From: Alphaproteobacteria bacterium
GTDB lineage: Bacteria > Pseudomonadota > Alphaproteobacteria > UBA8366 > GCA-2717185
DNA: 5,743 bases
NCBI GenBank assembly: GCA_016764135.1
Contig: JAESSL010000441.1
Coordinates: 1-5,743 of the forward strand
Reading direction: 5' to 3'
Under the pieces are notes generated by a model. That model did not search any database. It had not been told where the DNA came from and worked only from the letters and a program-made list of their open reading frames with translations. Of the stretch, positions 1-5,743 are shown piece after piece. The position numbers and the translations under genes were made by a program. Each line of letters begins with the position of its first letter. Position 1 is the first letter of the stretch.

Positions 1-965
1 GCCGCTTGCATTTGCGCGGCCGTTGGGCCCGTAGGGGTGCCGGGCGCCGGGGTCACCGCTGGCCCGGCGGATTGTGCGGGCAGTGGTTGCGGCGTGACGG
101 TGGCGACATCAAGGTTCAACGCCTTTGCGGCTTCGGCAATGCGTTGGCGTACAGCGGGGAGCCAGGGCGCGTTTGCTGTGGAATCGCGCATTAACCCCAC
201 CCATTGATCCAACGCCTTTTGCTTGTCGCCGCCCCGAAACAGCGCCAGCGCAAGGTAGAATCGCGCGCGCGGGTCATTGGGCGATTGCCGCTTGGTTGCC
301 ATAAATACAGTTCGCGCCGCGGGCGTGACCGCGCCGTCTGCGGCGAAGGTCAACGCCTCGCCATAGGCCGAGCGTAAATCGGCGTCGCCGGACTTAAGCC
401 CAAGCGCATGGCCGAAGGCGTCCGCCGCGTCGCCATAGCGCTGAATGTTCATATAGGTGCGCGCCAGGAGCAGCCAGCCGTCGTAATTCGCCGGGTTTTT
501 CTTGAGTTGGTCCGCCAATTTTTTTGCGGCGGCGTCCAGGCTCAACGTATTATCGCGTTGCGCGTTGGCCGCTGCGCGCTCGACTCCCCGCTCCACGTAT
601 GGTTGTCCGGGAAGGTCGGGAGAACCCCGCCATGCGTAAAAGCCTAACGCCAACGCCGGCGCCAGAACGATAATTGGCGCGGCGACGGCCCAGCGCCCCC
701 CTGTGGAGGCGGCGATGATTTCGTCTCCACGCCGCGCATCCGCTTCGAGAAGGCGTCGTGAGATTTCAGTCTTGGCGGCGGTCGCCTGATCGGCGCTCAG
801 GAGCCCCCGGTCGTACTCCGAGATGGTTTGCGTCAGTTGATCCTTGTACACCTCGACGTCGAACGCGGCGGAATCCGGCGCGGCGTCGCGGGATCGCAGG
901 AGCGGCAGTAAAATTATCGCAAACGCCACGGCGGTCATTGCGATCAAAACAGCCCAGACCATCAT
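1..965 (-). CDS. ccmI: CcmI, cytochrome c maturation TPR protein (3' part beyond the window)
   Basis: CcmI is the apocytochrome c chaperone of the haem-ligation complex; its periplasmic TPR domain binds the C-terminal helix of apocytochrome and presents it to CcmF/CcmH. The frame is open for 321 codons from ATG 965 and runs off the left edge without a stop. Visible in order: a first membrane helix (about residues 3-22); a cytoplasmic loop with the family-typical pattern VYKDQL (39-44), GLLSADQ (54-60) and EISRRLLEAD (67-76), predicted helical; a second membrane helix (about 92-112); then periplasmic TPR-like helices at about 143-193, 194-227 and 231-264, the first containing NPANYDGWLLLARTY (157-171). 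From about 289 a Pro/Ala/Gly/Thr-rich linker begins, ending in GPTAAQMQA. Relatives usually continue into a second TPR block, so the C-terminal part is probably missing. The start overlaps the ccmH stop as ATGA; an immediately following second ATG (962) is an alternative. A weak AAAGG at 979-975 lies 9 nt upstream. The CcmI identity is clear; the full length is unknown. Confidence 0.93.
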   Translation of the reverse strand, partial: MMVWAVLIAMTAVAFAIILLPLLRSRDAAPDSAAFDVEVYKDQLTQTISEYDRGLLSADQATAAKTEISRRLLEADARRGDEIIAASTGGRWAVAAPIIVLAPALALGFYAWRGSPDLPGQPYVERGVERAAANAQRDNTLSLDAAAKKLADQLKKNPANYDGWLLLARTYMNIQRYGDAADAFGHALGLKSGDADLRSAYGEALTFAADGAVTPAARTVFMATKRQSPNDPRARFYLALALFRGGDKQKALDQWVGLMRDSTANAPWLPAVRQRIAEAAKALNLDVATVTPQPLPAQSAGPAVTPAPGTPTGPTAAQMQA

Positions 966-1498
966 GGACGCTCGCCTTTGTGATTTGCTGTTCTCGTCGG
1001 AGGGGCTGGCGTGCTTTGGGGGTCATCATCCAGCAACGCCGCCAGACGCGCGCGTTCATCTCCGTCCAGCGGCGCCGGAATTGCTGATTCTGGCGCCGGG
1101 CGCCGTCGAAAAAAGAAAATCAACGCGATGAGAGCGAGCACAAAAATTGCCGGCGGGCCAAACCAGAGCGCGTAGGTTGACGCTTTCATCGGCGGTTTCA
1201 GCAGAATAAAATCGCCATACCGGGCGACGAGGAAGTCAAAAATTTGCTCGTCGCTATCGCCTTCAACCAGACGTTCGCGCAAGAGCAGACGTAAATCCCG
1301 CGCAAGGCTGGCGCTGGAATCGTCAATGGATTGATTTTGGCAAACCAGACAGCGGATATCCTTGGACAACACGCGGGCGCGGGCTTCCAGCACGGCGTCA
1401 GCCAGACGCTCGTCCGGTTCCACCGCCCAGGCAGGGCCAGCGCCAAGCATGAGAATAGCCCCAAGCAGGAAGAATACCGGTGCGAACCGAACGGTCAT
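962..1498 (-). CDS. ccmH: CcmH (CycL-type), periplasmic thiol reductase of the haem ligation complex
   Basis: CcmH is a membrane-anchored periplasmic protein that works with CcmG to reduce the CXXCH cysteines of apocytochrome c and forms the ligation complex with CcmF and CcmI. The 178-residue product has a signal peptide (hydrophobic core about 7-22, probable cleavage after AWA at 23-25). The signature R-C-L-V-C-Q-N-Q follows, with C50 and C53 as the redox pair. The conserved helical segment ends in FLVARYGDFILLKPP (89-103). One membrane helix spans about 110-130 and is followed by the positive RRRP, which puts the tail in the cytoplasm. That tail (about 134-178) is Pro/Ala/Asp-rich and probably disordered. 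This is the short single-domain form; the TPR half found fused in E. coli CcmH is encoded separately here as ccmI. The ATG overlaps the ccmG stop as ATGA, with AGGA (1511-1508) 9 nt upstream, which supports this start and translational coupling. Confidence 0.96.
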   Translation of the reverse strand: MTVRFAPVFFLLGAILMLGAGPAWAVEPDERLADAVLEARARVLSKDIRCLVCQNQSIDDSSASLARDLRLLLRERLVEGDSDEQIFDFLVARYGDFILLKPPMKASTYALWFGPPAIFVLALIALIFFFRRRPAPESAIPAPLDGDERARLAALLDDDPQSTPAPPTRTANHKGERP

Positions 1499-2025
1499 TG
1501 GGTCAATTCCTGAATCAAGGGAAGGATTTCGTTCGTCAGAGTCTCTTCGACCATCGGGCCGACTTTTTTGTACCGAATACGGCCGTCCCGGTCGATCAAA
1601 TAGGTCTCAGGCACGCCATAGACGCCCCATTCGATGCCCGCGCGGCCCGAAAGGTCGTGCCCGATCAAATCATACGGATCGCCTAATTCGTTCAGCCAGG
1701 CGATGGCGTCTTTTTTGCGATCCTTCCAGTTCAGGCCATAAATTTTTATGGTTTTGTCCTGCGCCAGCCGCATCAATAAGGGATGTTCGGCGCGACAGGG
1801 CACGCACCAGGACGCAAAGATATTTACCAGAATGACGTCGCCCTTCAGGTCTGCTGTTGAGAATCCCGGGTCGCCGTCCTTCAGCGCTTTCAGGTCAAAT
1901 TGCGGCGCGGGTTTGTCGATTAGCGCGGAGGGCAAAATCCGGGCGTCTCTCGTTAGGCCAACCGCCAAATATGCGGCGACAATGGCGAACAGGGCCAGAG
2001 GCGCGAGGAACAGGATACGCGGCAT
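1495..2025 (-). CDS. ccmG: CcmG/DsbE, membrane-anchored thioredoxin-like thiol:disulfide oxidoreductase
   Basis: CcmG is the thioredoxin-fold reductant that keeps apocytochrome c (and CcmH) thiols reduced in the periplasm; its electrons normally come from DsbD or CcdA. The 176-residue protein has an uncleaved N-terminal membrane anchor (about 4-24), then the family-typical PAPQFDL (39-45). The active site is W-C-V-P-C with C74 and C77. The acidic NWKDRKKDA segment (99-107) follows, and the cis-proline loop GVYGVPETYLID (134-145, cis-Pro139), a strong CcmG/DsbE signature, comes later. Length matches the family (about 175-185). The ATG lies 9 nt after the ccmF stop. The AGGGA ribosome binding site overlaps that stop codon, so translation is likely coupled to ccmF. 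The stop overlaps the ccmH start as ATGA. No missing residues are visible. Confidence 0.97.
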   Translation of the reverse strand: MPRILFLAPLALFAIVAAYLAVGLTRDARILPSALIDKPAPQFDLKALKDGDPGFSTADLKGDVILVNIFASWCVPCRAEHPLLMRLAQDKTIKIYGLNWKDRKKDAIAWLNELGDPYDLIGHDLSGRAGIEWGVYGVPETYLIDRDGRIRYKKVGPMVEETLTNEILPLIQELTQ

Positions 2026-2031
2026 GACGAT

Positions 2032-2036
2032 TCCCT
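2032..2036 (-). promoter_or_regulatory. Ribosome binding site for ccmG, overlapping the ccmF stop codon
   Basis: On the minus strand AGGGA sits 6 nt before the ccmG ATG at 2025. Its first two bases are the last two of the ccmF TAG stop, so a ribosome ending ccmF is placed on the ccmG start. The spacing supports the 2025 start. Confidence 0.6.
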
Positions 2037-4032
2037 ATTCCGCGGGCTGCGCTGTCGGCGCTTTTGCTTCGGGGGCCGCGAGTCGCTTGGACGGCGCGCC
2101 AATGCGCAATCGTCGATCGCTTAACGATACAAAGCCGCCAAACACCATTAGCAACGAGCCCGCCCATAACCAGGGGACCAGCGGTTTGAAATACAAACGA
2201 ACGGTCCACGCCCCGTTGCCATCGCTTTGACCGATGACGACATAAATATCCGCGTACCACTGGGTGTATAGCGCCGCTTCCGTCGTCTCGGTGCCTTGCA
2301 CGATATAACGTCGGCGTTCCGGCGCCAGGGTCGTGATGACCTCGCCGTTTTGCCGGACCGTGAAGGTGGCGCGTTGGGCGGTGTAGTTGGGCCCCTTGAC
2401 GGAGTCGACGCTGCGCAAGGTGAAGTCGTAATCCACCACGGACAAGGTTTCGCCCGGCCGCAGTAACTGGATGACTTCGTCTTGCCACAACGATGCGCCG
2501 GACGCGCCTGCAACGGTGATGGCGAAACCCAGATGCGCCAGCGTCATGCCCCAGGCGCCGCGCGGCAACCCGGCCATGCGGCGCAAGACGTCGCCGCTTC
2601 CGGCGCGCCCCAGACCAATCCGCGATGCAAATTCAAGGATGACCGCTGTCGCCAGCCATCCGGCCAGCGAAAGGCCGAGAACGCCAAAAACCGACCGGCC
2701 CCAGGAGATATAGGCGGCGATAAAGGTGATCACGATTGTCGCGATAAAGGCGAATTTCAAACGCGACAGCGCGCCTTTCAGGTCGCCGCGTTTCCAACCC
2801 AGCATCGGGCCGACGCCCAGGGCGATAATCAGGGGGATCATCAAGGGCACGAAGGTGGCGTTGAAGAAGGGCGGTCCGACGGAGACTTTGCCGCCGCCGA
2901 CCGCTTCCAGAAACAGCGGATACAGCGTACCGATAAAGACTGTCGCCGCGGCGGTGGTCAGTAACAGATTATTCAACACCAGTGCGCCTTCGCGGCTGAT
3001 GGGCGCAAACAATCCGCCGCCTTTCAAAATCGGCGCGCGCCAGGCGTACAACGCCAGGCTGCCGCCAATGGCGATCACCAGCAGGAGTAGAATAAAGACA
3101 CCGCGTTCAGGATCGGTGGCGAAGGCGTGGACCGAGGTCAAGACTCCGGATCGAACCAGGAAAGTGCCGATCAAACTGAGTGAAAACGTCAGAATGGCGA
3201 GCAGGATGGTCCAGGTTTTCAGCGCGTCGCGTTTTTCAACGATGATGGAAGAGTGCAACAACGCCGTCCCCACTAGCCACGGCATGAAGGAGGCGTTCTC
3301 CACCGGGTCCCAGTACCACCAGCCACCCCAGCCAAGCTCATAATACGCCCACCAGGCGCCCAGCGAGATGCCCGCGGTCAAAAACGACCACGCAACCAGC
3401 GTCCATGGGCGAACCCAACGCGCCCAGGCGGCGTCGACCTTACCTTCGATCAATGCGGCGATGGCGAAAGAGAAGGCCATCGAAAATCCGACATAGCCGA
3501 TGTAGAGCATAGGCGGATGGAAGGCGAGACCGGGATCCTGCAGCAGCGGGTTGAGATCGCGTCCGTCAAGCGGCGGCGGCACAACCCGTTCGAACGGGTT
3601 GGAGGTCAATAGTATGAAGAGTAAAAAACCGACGCCAATCATCGCCTGAACCGATAGAACGCGCGCCTTGAGCGACGGCGGAAGGTTGCCTCCAAAGGCG
3701 GCGACCATGGCGCCGAAAACGGCCAGAATGAGCACCCACAACACCATGGAGCCTTCATGGTTGCCCCAGGTGGAGCTGACCTTGTACAGCATCGGTTGAA
3801 GGGTGTTGGAGTTCTGCGCGACGTTCATGACTGTAAAGTCACTGGTTACGAAGGCGTACATCAAACAACCGAAGGACGTTGCGATGAGGAGCAGTTGAAC
3901 AAGTGCGGTGGGGGCGGCCGTCGCCATCCAGGCTCCATCGCCGCGATGGGCGCCCACCAGCGGGACGATTGCCTGAACCAGCGCGACGACAAGTGCTAGA
4001 ATCAGTGAAAAGTGACCTATTTCCGCAATCAT
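2035..4032 (-). CDS. ccmF: CcmF, haem lyase / holo-CcmE haem reductase subunit
   Basis: CcmF is the large polytopic core of the cytochrome c haem lyase. It receives haem from CcmE, is thought to reduce it through its own b haem, and attaches it to apocytochrome CXXCH with CcmH and CcmI. From ATG 4032 the product is 665 residues, slightly longer than the 647 of E. coli. The WWD periplasmic signature (G-W-G-G-W-W-Y-W-D-P-V-E-N-A-S-F) lies at about 234-249. Four histidines match the positions conserved in the family: H172 (FHPPMLY), H260 (ALLHSS), H302 (SVHAFA) and H500 (LAHLGFA). The many hydrophobic helices, the WGNHEGS (89-95) and NPFERVVPPP (145-154) segments, and the large periplasmic loop (about 511-615) before the last helix all fit CcmF. 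The upstream ATG at 4065 would add 11 residues from inside ccmE; I prefer 4032 because MIAEIGHF is the usual family start, it forms ATGA with the ccmE stop, and AAGGA (4046-4042) lies 9 nt upstream. Confidence 0.98.
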   Translation of the reverse strand: MIAEIGHFSLILALVVALVQAIVPLVGAHRGDGAWMATAAPTALVQLLLIATSFGCLMYAFVTSDFTVMNVAQNSNTLQPMLYKVSSTWGNHEGSMVLWVLILAVFGAMVAAFGGNLPPSLKARVLSVQAMIGVGFLLFILLTSNPFERVVPPPLDGRDLNPLLQDPGLAFHPPMLYIGYVGFSMAFSFAIAALIEGKVDAAWARWVRPWTLVAWSFLTAGISLGAWWAYYELGWGGWWYWDPVENASFMPWLVGTALLHSSIIVEKRDALKTWTILLAILTFSLSLIGTFLVRSGVLTSVHAFATDPERGVFILLLLVIAIGGSLALYAWRAPILKGGGLFAPISREGALVLNNLLLTTAAATVFIGTLYPLFLEAVGGGKVSVGPPFFNATFVPLMIPLIIALGVGPMLGWKRGDLKGALSRLKFAFIATIVITFIAAYISWGRSVFGVLGLSLAGWLATAVILEFASRIGLGRAGSGDVLRRMAGLPRGAWGMTLAHLGFAITVAGASGASLWQDEVIQLLRPGETLSVVDYDFTLRSVDSVKGPNYTAQRATFTVRQNGEVITTLAPERRRYIVQGTETTEAALYTQWYADIYVVIGQSDGNGAWTVRLYFKPLVPWLWAGSLLMVFGGFVSLSDRRLRIGAPSKRLAAPEAKAPTAQPAE

Positions 4033-4538
4033 TGCGTTTTTTCCTTTTCCTCGTCGCCTTTCCATTCACCCGCGCGTTTCAACGCGTCGGCGACTTCCGG
4101 CGGCATGTAGGTCTCATCATGTTTGGCCAGCACTTCGGTGGCGACAAAGATGCCGTCCGGGCCCAGAGAACCGGAGCTCACGATGCCTTGGCCCTCGCGA
4201 AACAGATCGGGTAAAATACCCTTGAAGGAGACACGGAGCGTGTTTTTCAGATCGGTGACGGTGAACAGCTTCGTGACGCCGTCGGCGGCCGTTTTTACAC
4301 TGTCTTCTTCGACCAATCCGCCGACGCGCAACAACTGGTCCGGTTTGACGGGGTCGCGACCCGCCTGTTTTTCCGCCAGATCAGTGGGGCTGTAGAAAAA
4401 GACAATACTGTCTTCAAACGCGGTCAGCACCAGCACGGCGGCGATGGCCAGCATGACGGCGCCGGACAAGACGGCATAGAGACGTCGGCGTTTACGAGTC
4501 GCGGCGCGGCTGCGCAGGGGCGGGCTATCGTGCGTCAT
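4029..4538 (-). CDS. ccmE: CcmE, periplasmic haem chaperone
   Basis: CcmE binds haem covalently in the periplasm, receiving it from the CcmABCD export/loading complex and passing it to CcmF. The 169-residue product has a basic cytoplasmic N-terminus (ATRKRRRL, 13-20) and one membrane anchor (about 21-40). A beta-rich OB-fold domain follows, with DSIVFFYSPTDL (43-54), LLRVGGLVEEDS (69-80) and VSFKGILPDLFREGQGIV (103-120). The haem site is V-L-A-K-H-D-E-T-Y-M-P-P-E-V: H140 is the covalent haem-binding residue and Y144 the usual axial-ligand position. It is the common His-type, not the Cys-type CcmE. The C-terminal tail (about 150-169) is charged and probably flexible. A GTG one codon upstream (4541) is possible, but AAGGA (4549-4545) lies 6 nt before ATG 4538 and favours the ATG. 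The gene starts 14 nt inside ccmD and ends on the ATGA of ccmF. Confidence 0.98.
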   Translation of the reverse strand: MTHDSPPLRSRAATRKRRRLYAVLSGAVMLAIAAVLVLTAFEDSIVFFYSPTDLAEKQAGRDPVKPDQLLRVGGLVEEDSVKTAADGVTKLFTVTDLKNTLRVSFKGILPDLFREGQGIVSSGSLGPDGIFVATEVLAKHDETYMPPEVADALKRAGEWKGDEEKEKTQ

Positions 4539-4743
4539 CACTATTCCTTGCGCCGCTCTGCGCGCCAGTTGGTGCGCCGCGTCGGGCGGCGCGGAGTTGT
4601 TTCAAAATGCGTTCCTGATTGCGCGCATTCTTGATGGAGACAATCAGAAGTCCCGTCAAAACCACGGCGGCGACAATATAGGCGGGCCAGATAAACGCAC
4701 CATGGCCGCCCATCGCCAGAAATTCAGTAATTCTATCCGCCAT
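4525..4743 (-). CDS. ccmD: CcmD, small haem exporter membrane subunit
   Basis: CcmD is a small single-pass membrane protein that joins CcmABC and is needed to release holo-CcmE from the CcmABCD complex. The 72-residue product has an amphipathic N-terminus with G-G-H-G-A-F-I-W-P-A-Y (12-22), close to the family pattern of a short His/Trp-containing motif ending in a conserved Tyr (Y22). One membrane helix (about 18-37) follows, then a basic cytoplasmic tail with NQERILKQLRAARR (42-55). The last 17 residues (GAPTG...DDAR) are low-complexity and overlap the start of ccmE. The identity rests on size, the motif and its position between ccmC and ccmE. ATG 4743 is 14 nt after the ccmC stop; the upstream sequence has only a weak ribosome-binding match (AGAG), so translation may depend on coupling to ccmC. 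Confidence 0.92.
   Translation of the reverse strand: MADRITEFLAMGGHGAFIWPAYIVAAVVLTGLLIVSIKNARNQERILKQLRAARRGAPTGAQSGARNSDDAR
4545..4549 (-). promoter_or_regulatory. Ribosome binding site deciding the ccmE start
   Basis: On the minus strand AAGGA lies 6 nt before ATG 4538 and only 3 nt before the alternative GTG at 4541. The spacing favours the ATG. The site lies within the ccmD coding sequence. Confidence 0.6.
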
Positions 4744-4757
4744 GCTCTATGTACGTC

Positions 4758-5477
4758 CTATGCGTCCGCTTGACCTAATCGAAGGTTGCGGATTTTCGTC
4801 GCCGCCAATTCGCCGCGTAACCGCAAAATCAGGACGACGAGATAAAATGTGGTGAAGCCGACGCTCATTATCAATAAGGGCCAGAGCATGGACGGGTGAA
4901 TCGCGGGGCCGTCAAACCGAACGACGCTGGCGGGTTGGTGCAGGGTGTTCCACCATTCGACCGAAAATTTGATGATCGGTAAATTGACGGCGCCGACCAG
5001 CACCAGCACGCTGGCGGTGCGTTGCCCGCGCGCGCTGTCGTCAAAAGCGTTCACCAGCGCAATATAGCCGATATAAATGAAAAACAGGATCAGGACCGAG
5101 GTCATCCGCGCGTCCCATTGCCACCAGGTGCCCCACATCGGCTTGCCCCAGAGCGACCCGGTCAGCAGGCAGATCATGGTGAAACAGGCGCCGATGGGCG
5201 CGCTGGCCTTGGTGATCATATGGCCCGGTGGGTGGCGCCATATTAGCGCGGTCGCGCTGGCGATCGCCATCGACCCGTAGACGAACATCGCCATCCAGGC
5301 CGAGGGAACATGGATATACATGATCCGAACCGTATCGCCCTGTTGGTAGTCCGGTGGGGAGGTGAACAGGCCCAGATACAGCGCTGCGCCGATACACAGC
5401 ACGGTCACCCCGGAAAACCAGGGCAGCAGAGGGTTTGCGATGCGTAAAAACTGGTTAGGATTGGCGTATTTATGCAT
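4758..5477 (-). CDS. ccmC: CcmC, haem-handling protein that loads haem onto CcmE
   Basis: CcmC is a six-helix inner-membrane protein that binds haem at its periplasmic face and is required for covalent attachment of haem to CcmE, acting with CcmD and the CcmAB ABC transporter. From ATG 5477 the product is 239 residues, the usual family size. The WWD signature is W-G-K-P-M-W-G-T-W-W-Q-W-D-A-R at 110-124. The two haem-ligand histidines sit in conserved contexts: H56 in MYIHVPSAW (53-61) and H194 in IHPSMLWP (193-200). Membrane segments are visible at about 18-38, 60-80, 95-109, 126-145, 155-171 and 197-220. An in-frame TTG at 5513 would add 12 residues (ARGIWNRYKKT), but the relatives I recall begin close to the YANP..FLR segment, so I chose the ATG. 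The ribosome binding site before it is poor (AAAAAGACC). Gene 5' is a 106-nt gap after ccmB; gene 3' is ccmD. Confidence 0.97.
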   Translation of the reverse strand: MHKYANPNQFLRIANPLLPWFSGVTVLCIGAALYLGLFTSPPDYQQGDTVRIMYIHVPSAWMAMFVYGSMAIASATALIWRHPPGHMITKASAPIGACFTMICLLTGSLWGKPMWGTWWQWDARMTSVLILFFIYIGYIALVNAFDDSARGQRTASVLVLVGAVNLPIIKFSVEWWNTLHQPASVVRFDGPAIHPSMLWPLLIMSVGFTTFYLVVLILRLRGELAATKIRNLRLGQADA

Positions 5478-5483
5478 GGTCTT

Positions 5484-5513
5484 TTTATAGCGATTCCAAA
5501 TGCCTCGCGCCAA
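5484..5513 (-). promoter_or_regulatory. Possible sigma-70-like promoter in front of ccmC (weak)
   Basis: On the minus strand TTGGCG (5513-5508) and TATAAA (5489-5484) are separated by 18 nt, giving 4/6 and 5/6 matches to the sigma-70 consensus. The -10 box ends 6 nt before the ccmC ATG, so transcription would begin at or beside the start codon and give a leaderless or nearly leaderless message. This is a sequence match only; the gap may simply be transcribed through from ccmB. Confidence 0.25.
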
Positions 5514-5525
5514 AACAATTTGGCG
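5508..5525. repeat. Perfect inverted repeat (7 bp arms, 4-nt loop) between ccmB and ccmC
   Basis: CGCCAAA (5508-5514) and TTTGGCG (5519-5525) are exact reverse complements around ACAA. In RNA this would form a short hairpin 58 nt after the ccmB stop. No U-run follows on the transcribed side, so it is not a classical intrinsic terminator. It overlaps the candidate -35 box of ccmC and could be an operator, a processing or mRNA-stability hairpin, or chance. Confidence 0.5.
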
Positions 5526-5583
5526 TGTGGGCGCCGCGACATATTGGCCTCATTGTTTGAATTATTCGATCGCCTGTATTTTG

Positions 5584-5743
5584 TTATTCCAGCGCTTGTC
5601 GTATCGCCGCTGCCGCCGCCCAGGGCGCCAGTGGCAAGGCGGCCGCCAGGATCGCCGCCAAAATGTATAGATGTGGCTTTGACGGCAGCCCGCTAACTGC
5701 GGCGTCCATCGCTGCGACGGCAAAAATTAACACCGGAATATAC
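5584..5743 (-). CDS. ccmB: CcmB, haem exporter permease subunit (C-terminal end only)
   Basis: CcmB is the membrane permease that pairs with the ATPase CcmA; the ABC complex drives release of holo-CcmE from CcmCD. Only the last 52 codons and the stop are in the window (TAA at 5586-5584); the frame is open to the right edge. The visible part reads YIPVLIFAVAAMDAAVSGLP, a short polar turn with KPH, then a final hydrophobic helix ending APWAAAAAIRQALE. This fits the end of CcmB: the P-V-L-I-F-G/A motif followed by a small Ala-rich stretch and a last membrane helix. Its position directly upstream of ccmC in the same direction supports the call. The rest of ccmB, and probably ccmA before it, would lie past the window edge. 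Confidence 0.9.
   Translation of the reverse strand, partial: YIPVLIFAVAAMDAAVSGLPSKPHLYILAAILAAALPLAPWAAAAAIRQALE

Noticed and set aside
118..222. Direct repeat CAACGCCTTTGC / CAACGCCTTTTGC
   Set aside because: On the coding strand these encode similar Ala/Lys/Leu TPR-helix segments (KAL) of ccmI in different contexts; codon reuse explains them.
1362..1835. 157-codon plus-strand frame across ccmG/ccmH
   Set aside because: It is antisense to two genes with intact active-site motifs. Its Arg/Ser-rich composition and lack of motifs mark it as a shadow frame.
2726..3343. 205-codon open frame on the plus strand, antisense to ccmF
   Set aside because: It lies wholly opposite the well-supported ccmF. 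Its product is Arg/Ser/Pro-rich with no recognisable domain, as expected of shadow frames in GC-rich DNA.
4030..4065. Upstream ATG (4065) as the ccmF start
   Set aside because: It would add a highly charged 11-residue piece (MERRRGKGKNA) before the family-typical MIAEIGHF. The ATGA junction and ribosome binding site fit 4032.
5485..5553. 22-codon minus-strand frame in the ccmB-ccmC gap (begins MRPICRG, contains two Cys), a possible leader peptide
   Set aside because: There is no ribosome binding site before its ATG, and it lacks a run of identical residues or a paired terminator/antiterminator as in attenuators. It is too short to support on sequence alone.
5554..5571. FNR/Anr-type box (TTGAT-N4-ATCAA) in the ccmB-ccmC gap, looked for because ccm genes can respond to oxygen
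   Set aside because: The nearest sequence, TTGAATTATTCGAT on the plus strand, matches only one half-site partially; the second half does not fit.
5472..5696. 74-codon plus-strand frame over the ccmB end and ccmC start
   Set aside because: It is antisense to ccmB and ccmC and spans the intergenic palindrome. The product ends in a Pro/Arg-rich shadow of the Ala/Gly-rich CcmB frame.

Overview
The window is a contiguous stretch of a System I cytochrome c maturation (ccm) operon, entirely on the minus strand. Transcription runs from high to low coordinates: the end of ccmB (5743-5584), then ccmC, ccmD, ccmE, ccmF, ccmG, ccmH and the first 321 codons of ccmI (965-1). All eight reading frames are intact where visible and keep their family key residues: the WWD signatures and histidines of CcmC and CcmF, the haem-binding His of CcmE, and the CxxC pairs of CcmG and CcmH.

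The sequence is GC-rich. The Ccm proteins read as alphaproteobacterial: CcmF opens with an MIAEIGHF-type start, CcmE carries a KHDETYMPPEV haem site, and CcmH is a short form with CcmI encoded separately rather than fused to it. The unbroken order B-C-D-E-F-G-H-I resembles what I recall from Rhodospirillales-type alphaproteobacteria, not the split ccmABCDG / ccmIEFH arrangement of rhizobia and Rhodobacter. The genus cannot be named from the sequence.

The genes cover the whole pathway after the ABC ATPase, whose gene ccmA would lie beyond the right edge. CcmB (with CcmA), CcmC and CcmD export haem, load it covalently onto CcmE, and release holo-CcmE. CcmG and CcmH keep the apocytochrome CXXCH cysteines reduced. 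CcmI holds the apocytochrome, and CcmF reduces the CcmE haem and joins it to the cysteines together with CcmH and CcmI.

The genes are tightly packed. ccmE/ccmF, ccmG/ccmH and ccmH/ccmI each share a 4-nt ATGA overlap, ccmD/ccmE overlap by 14 nt, and ccmC-ccmD and ccmF-ccmG are separated by 14 and 9 nt. The only sizeable gap is 106 nt between ccmB and ccmC. It holds a perfect 7-bp inverted repeat overlapping a possible weak promoter. No stretch over 300 bases lacks a gene.

No novel system, mobile element, CRISPR array or RNA gene is visible. The points most worth checking are the ccmB-ccmC gap and a 20-bp perfect palindrome inside ccmF.
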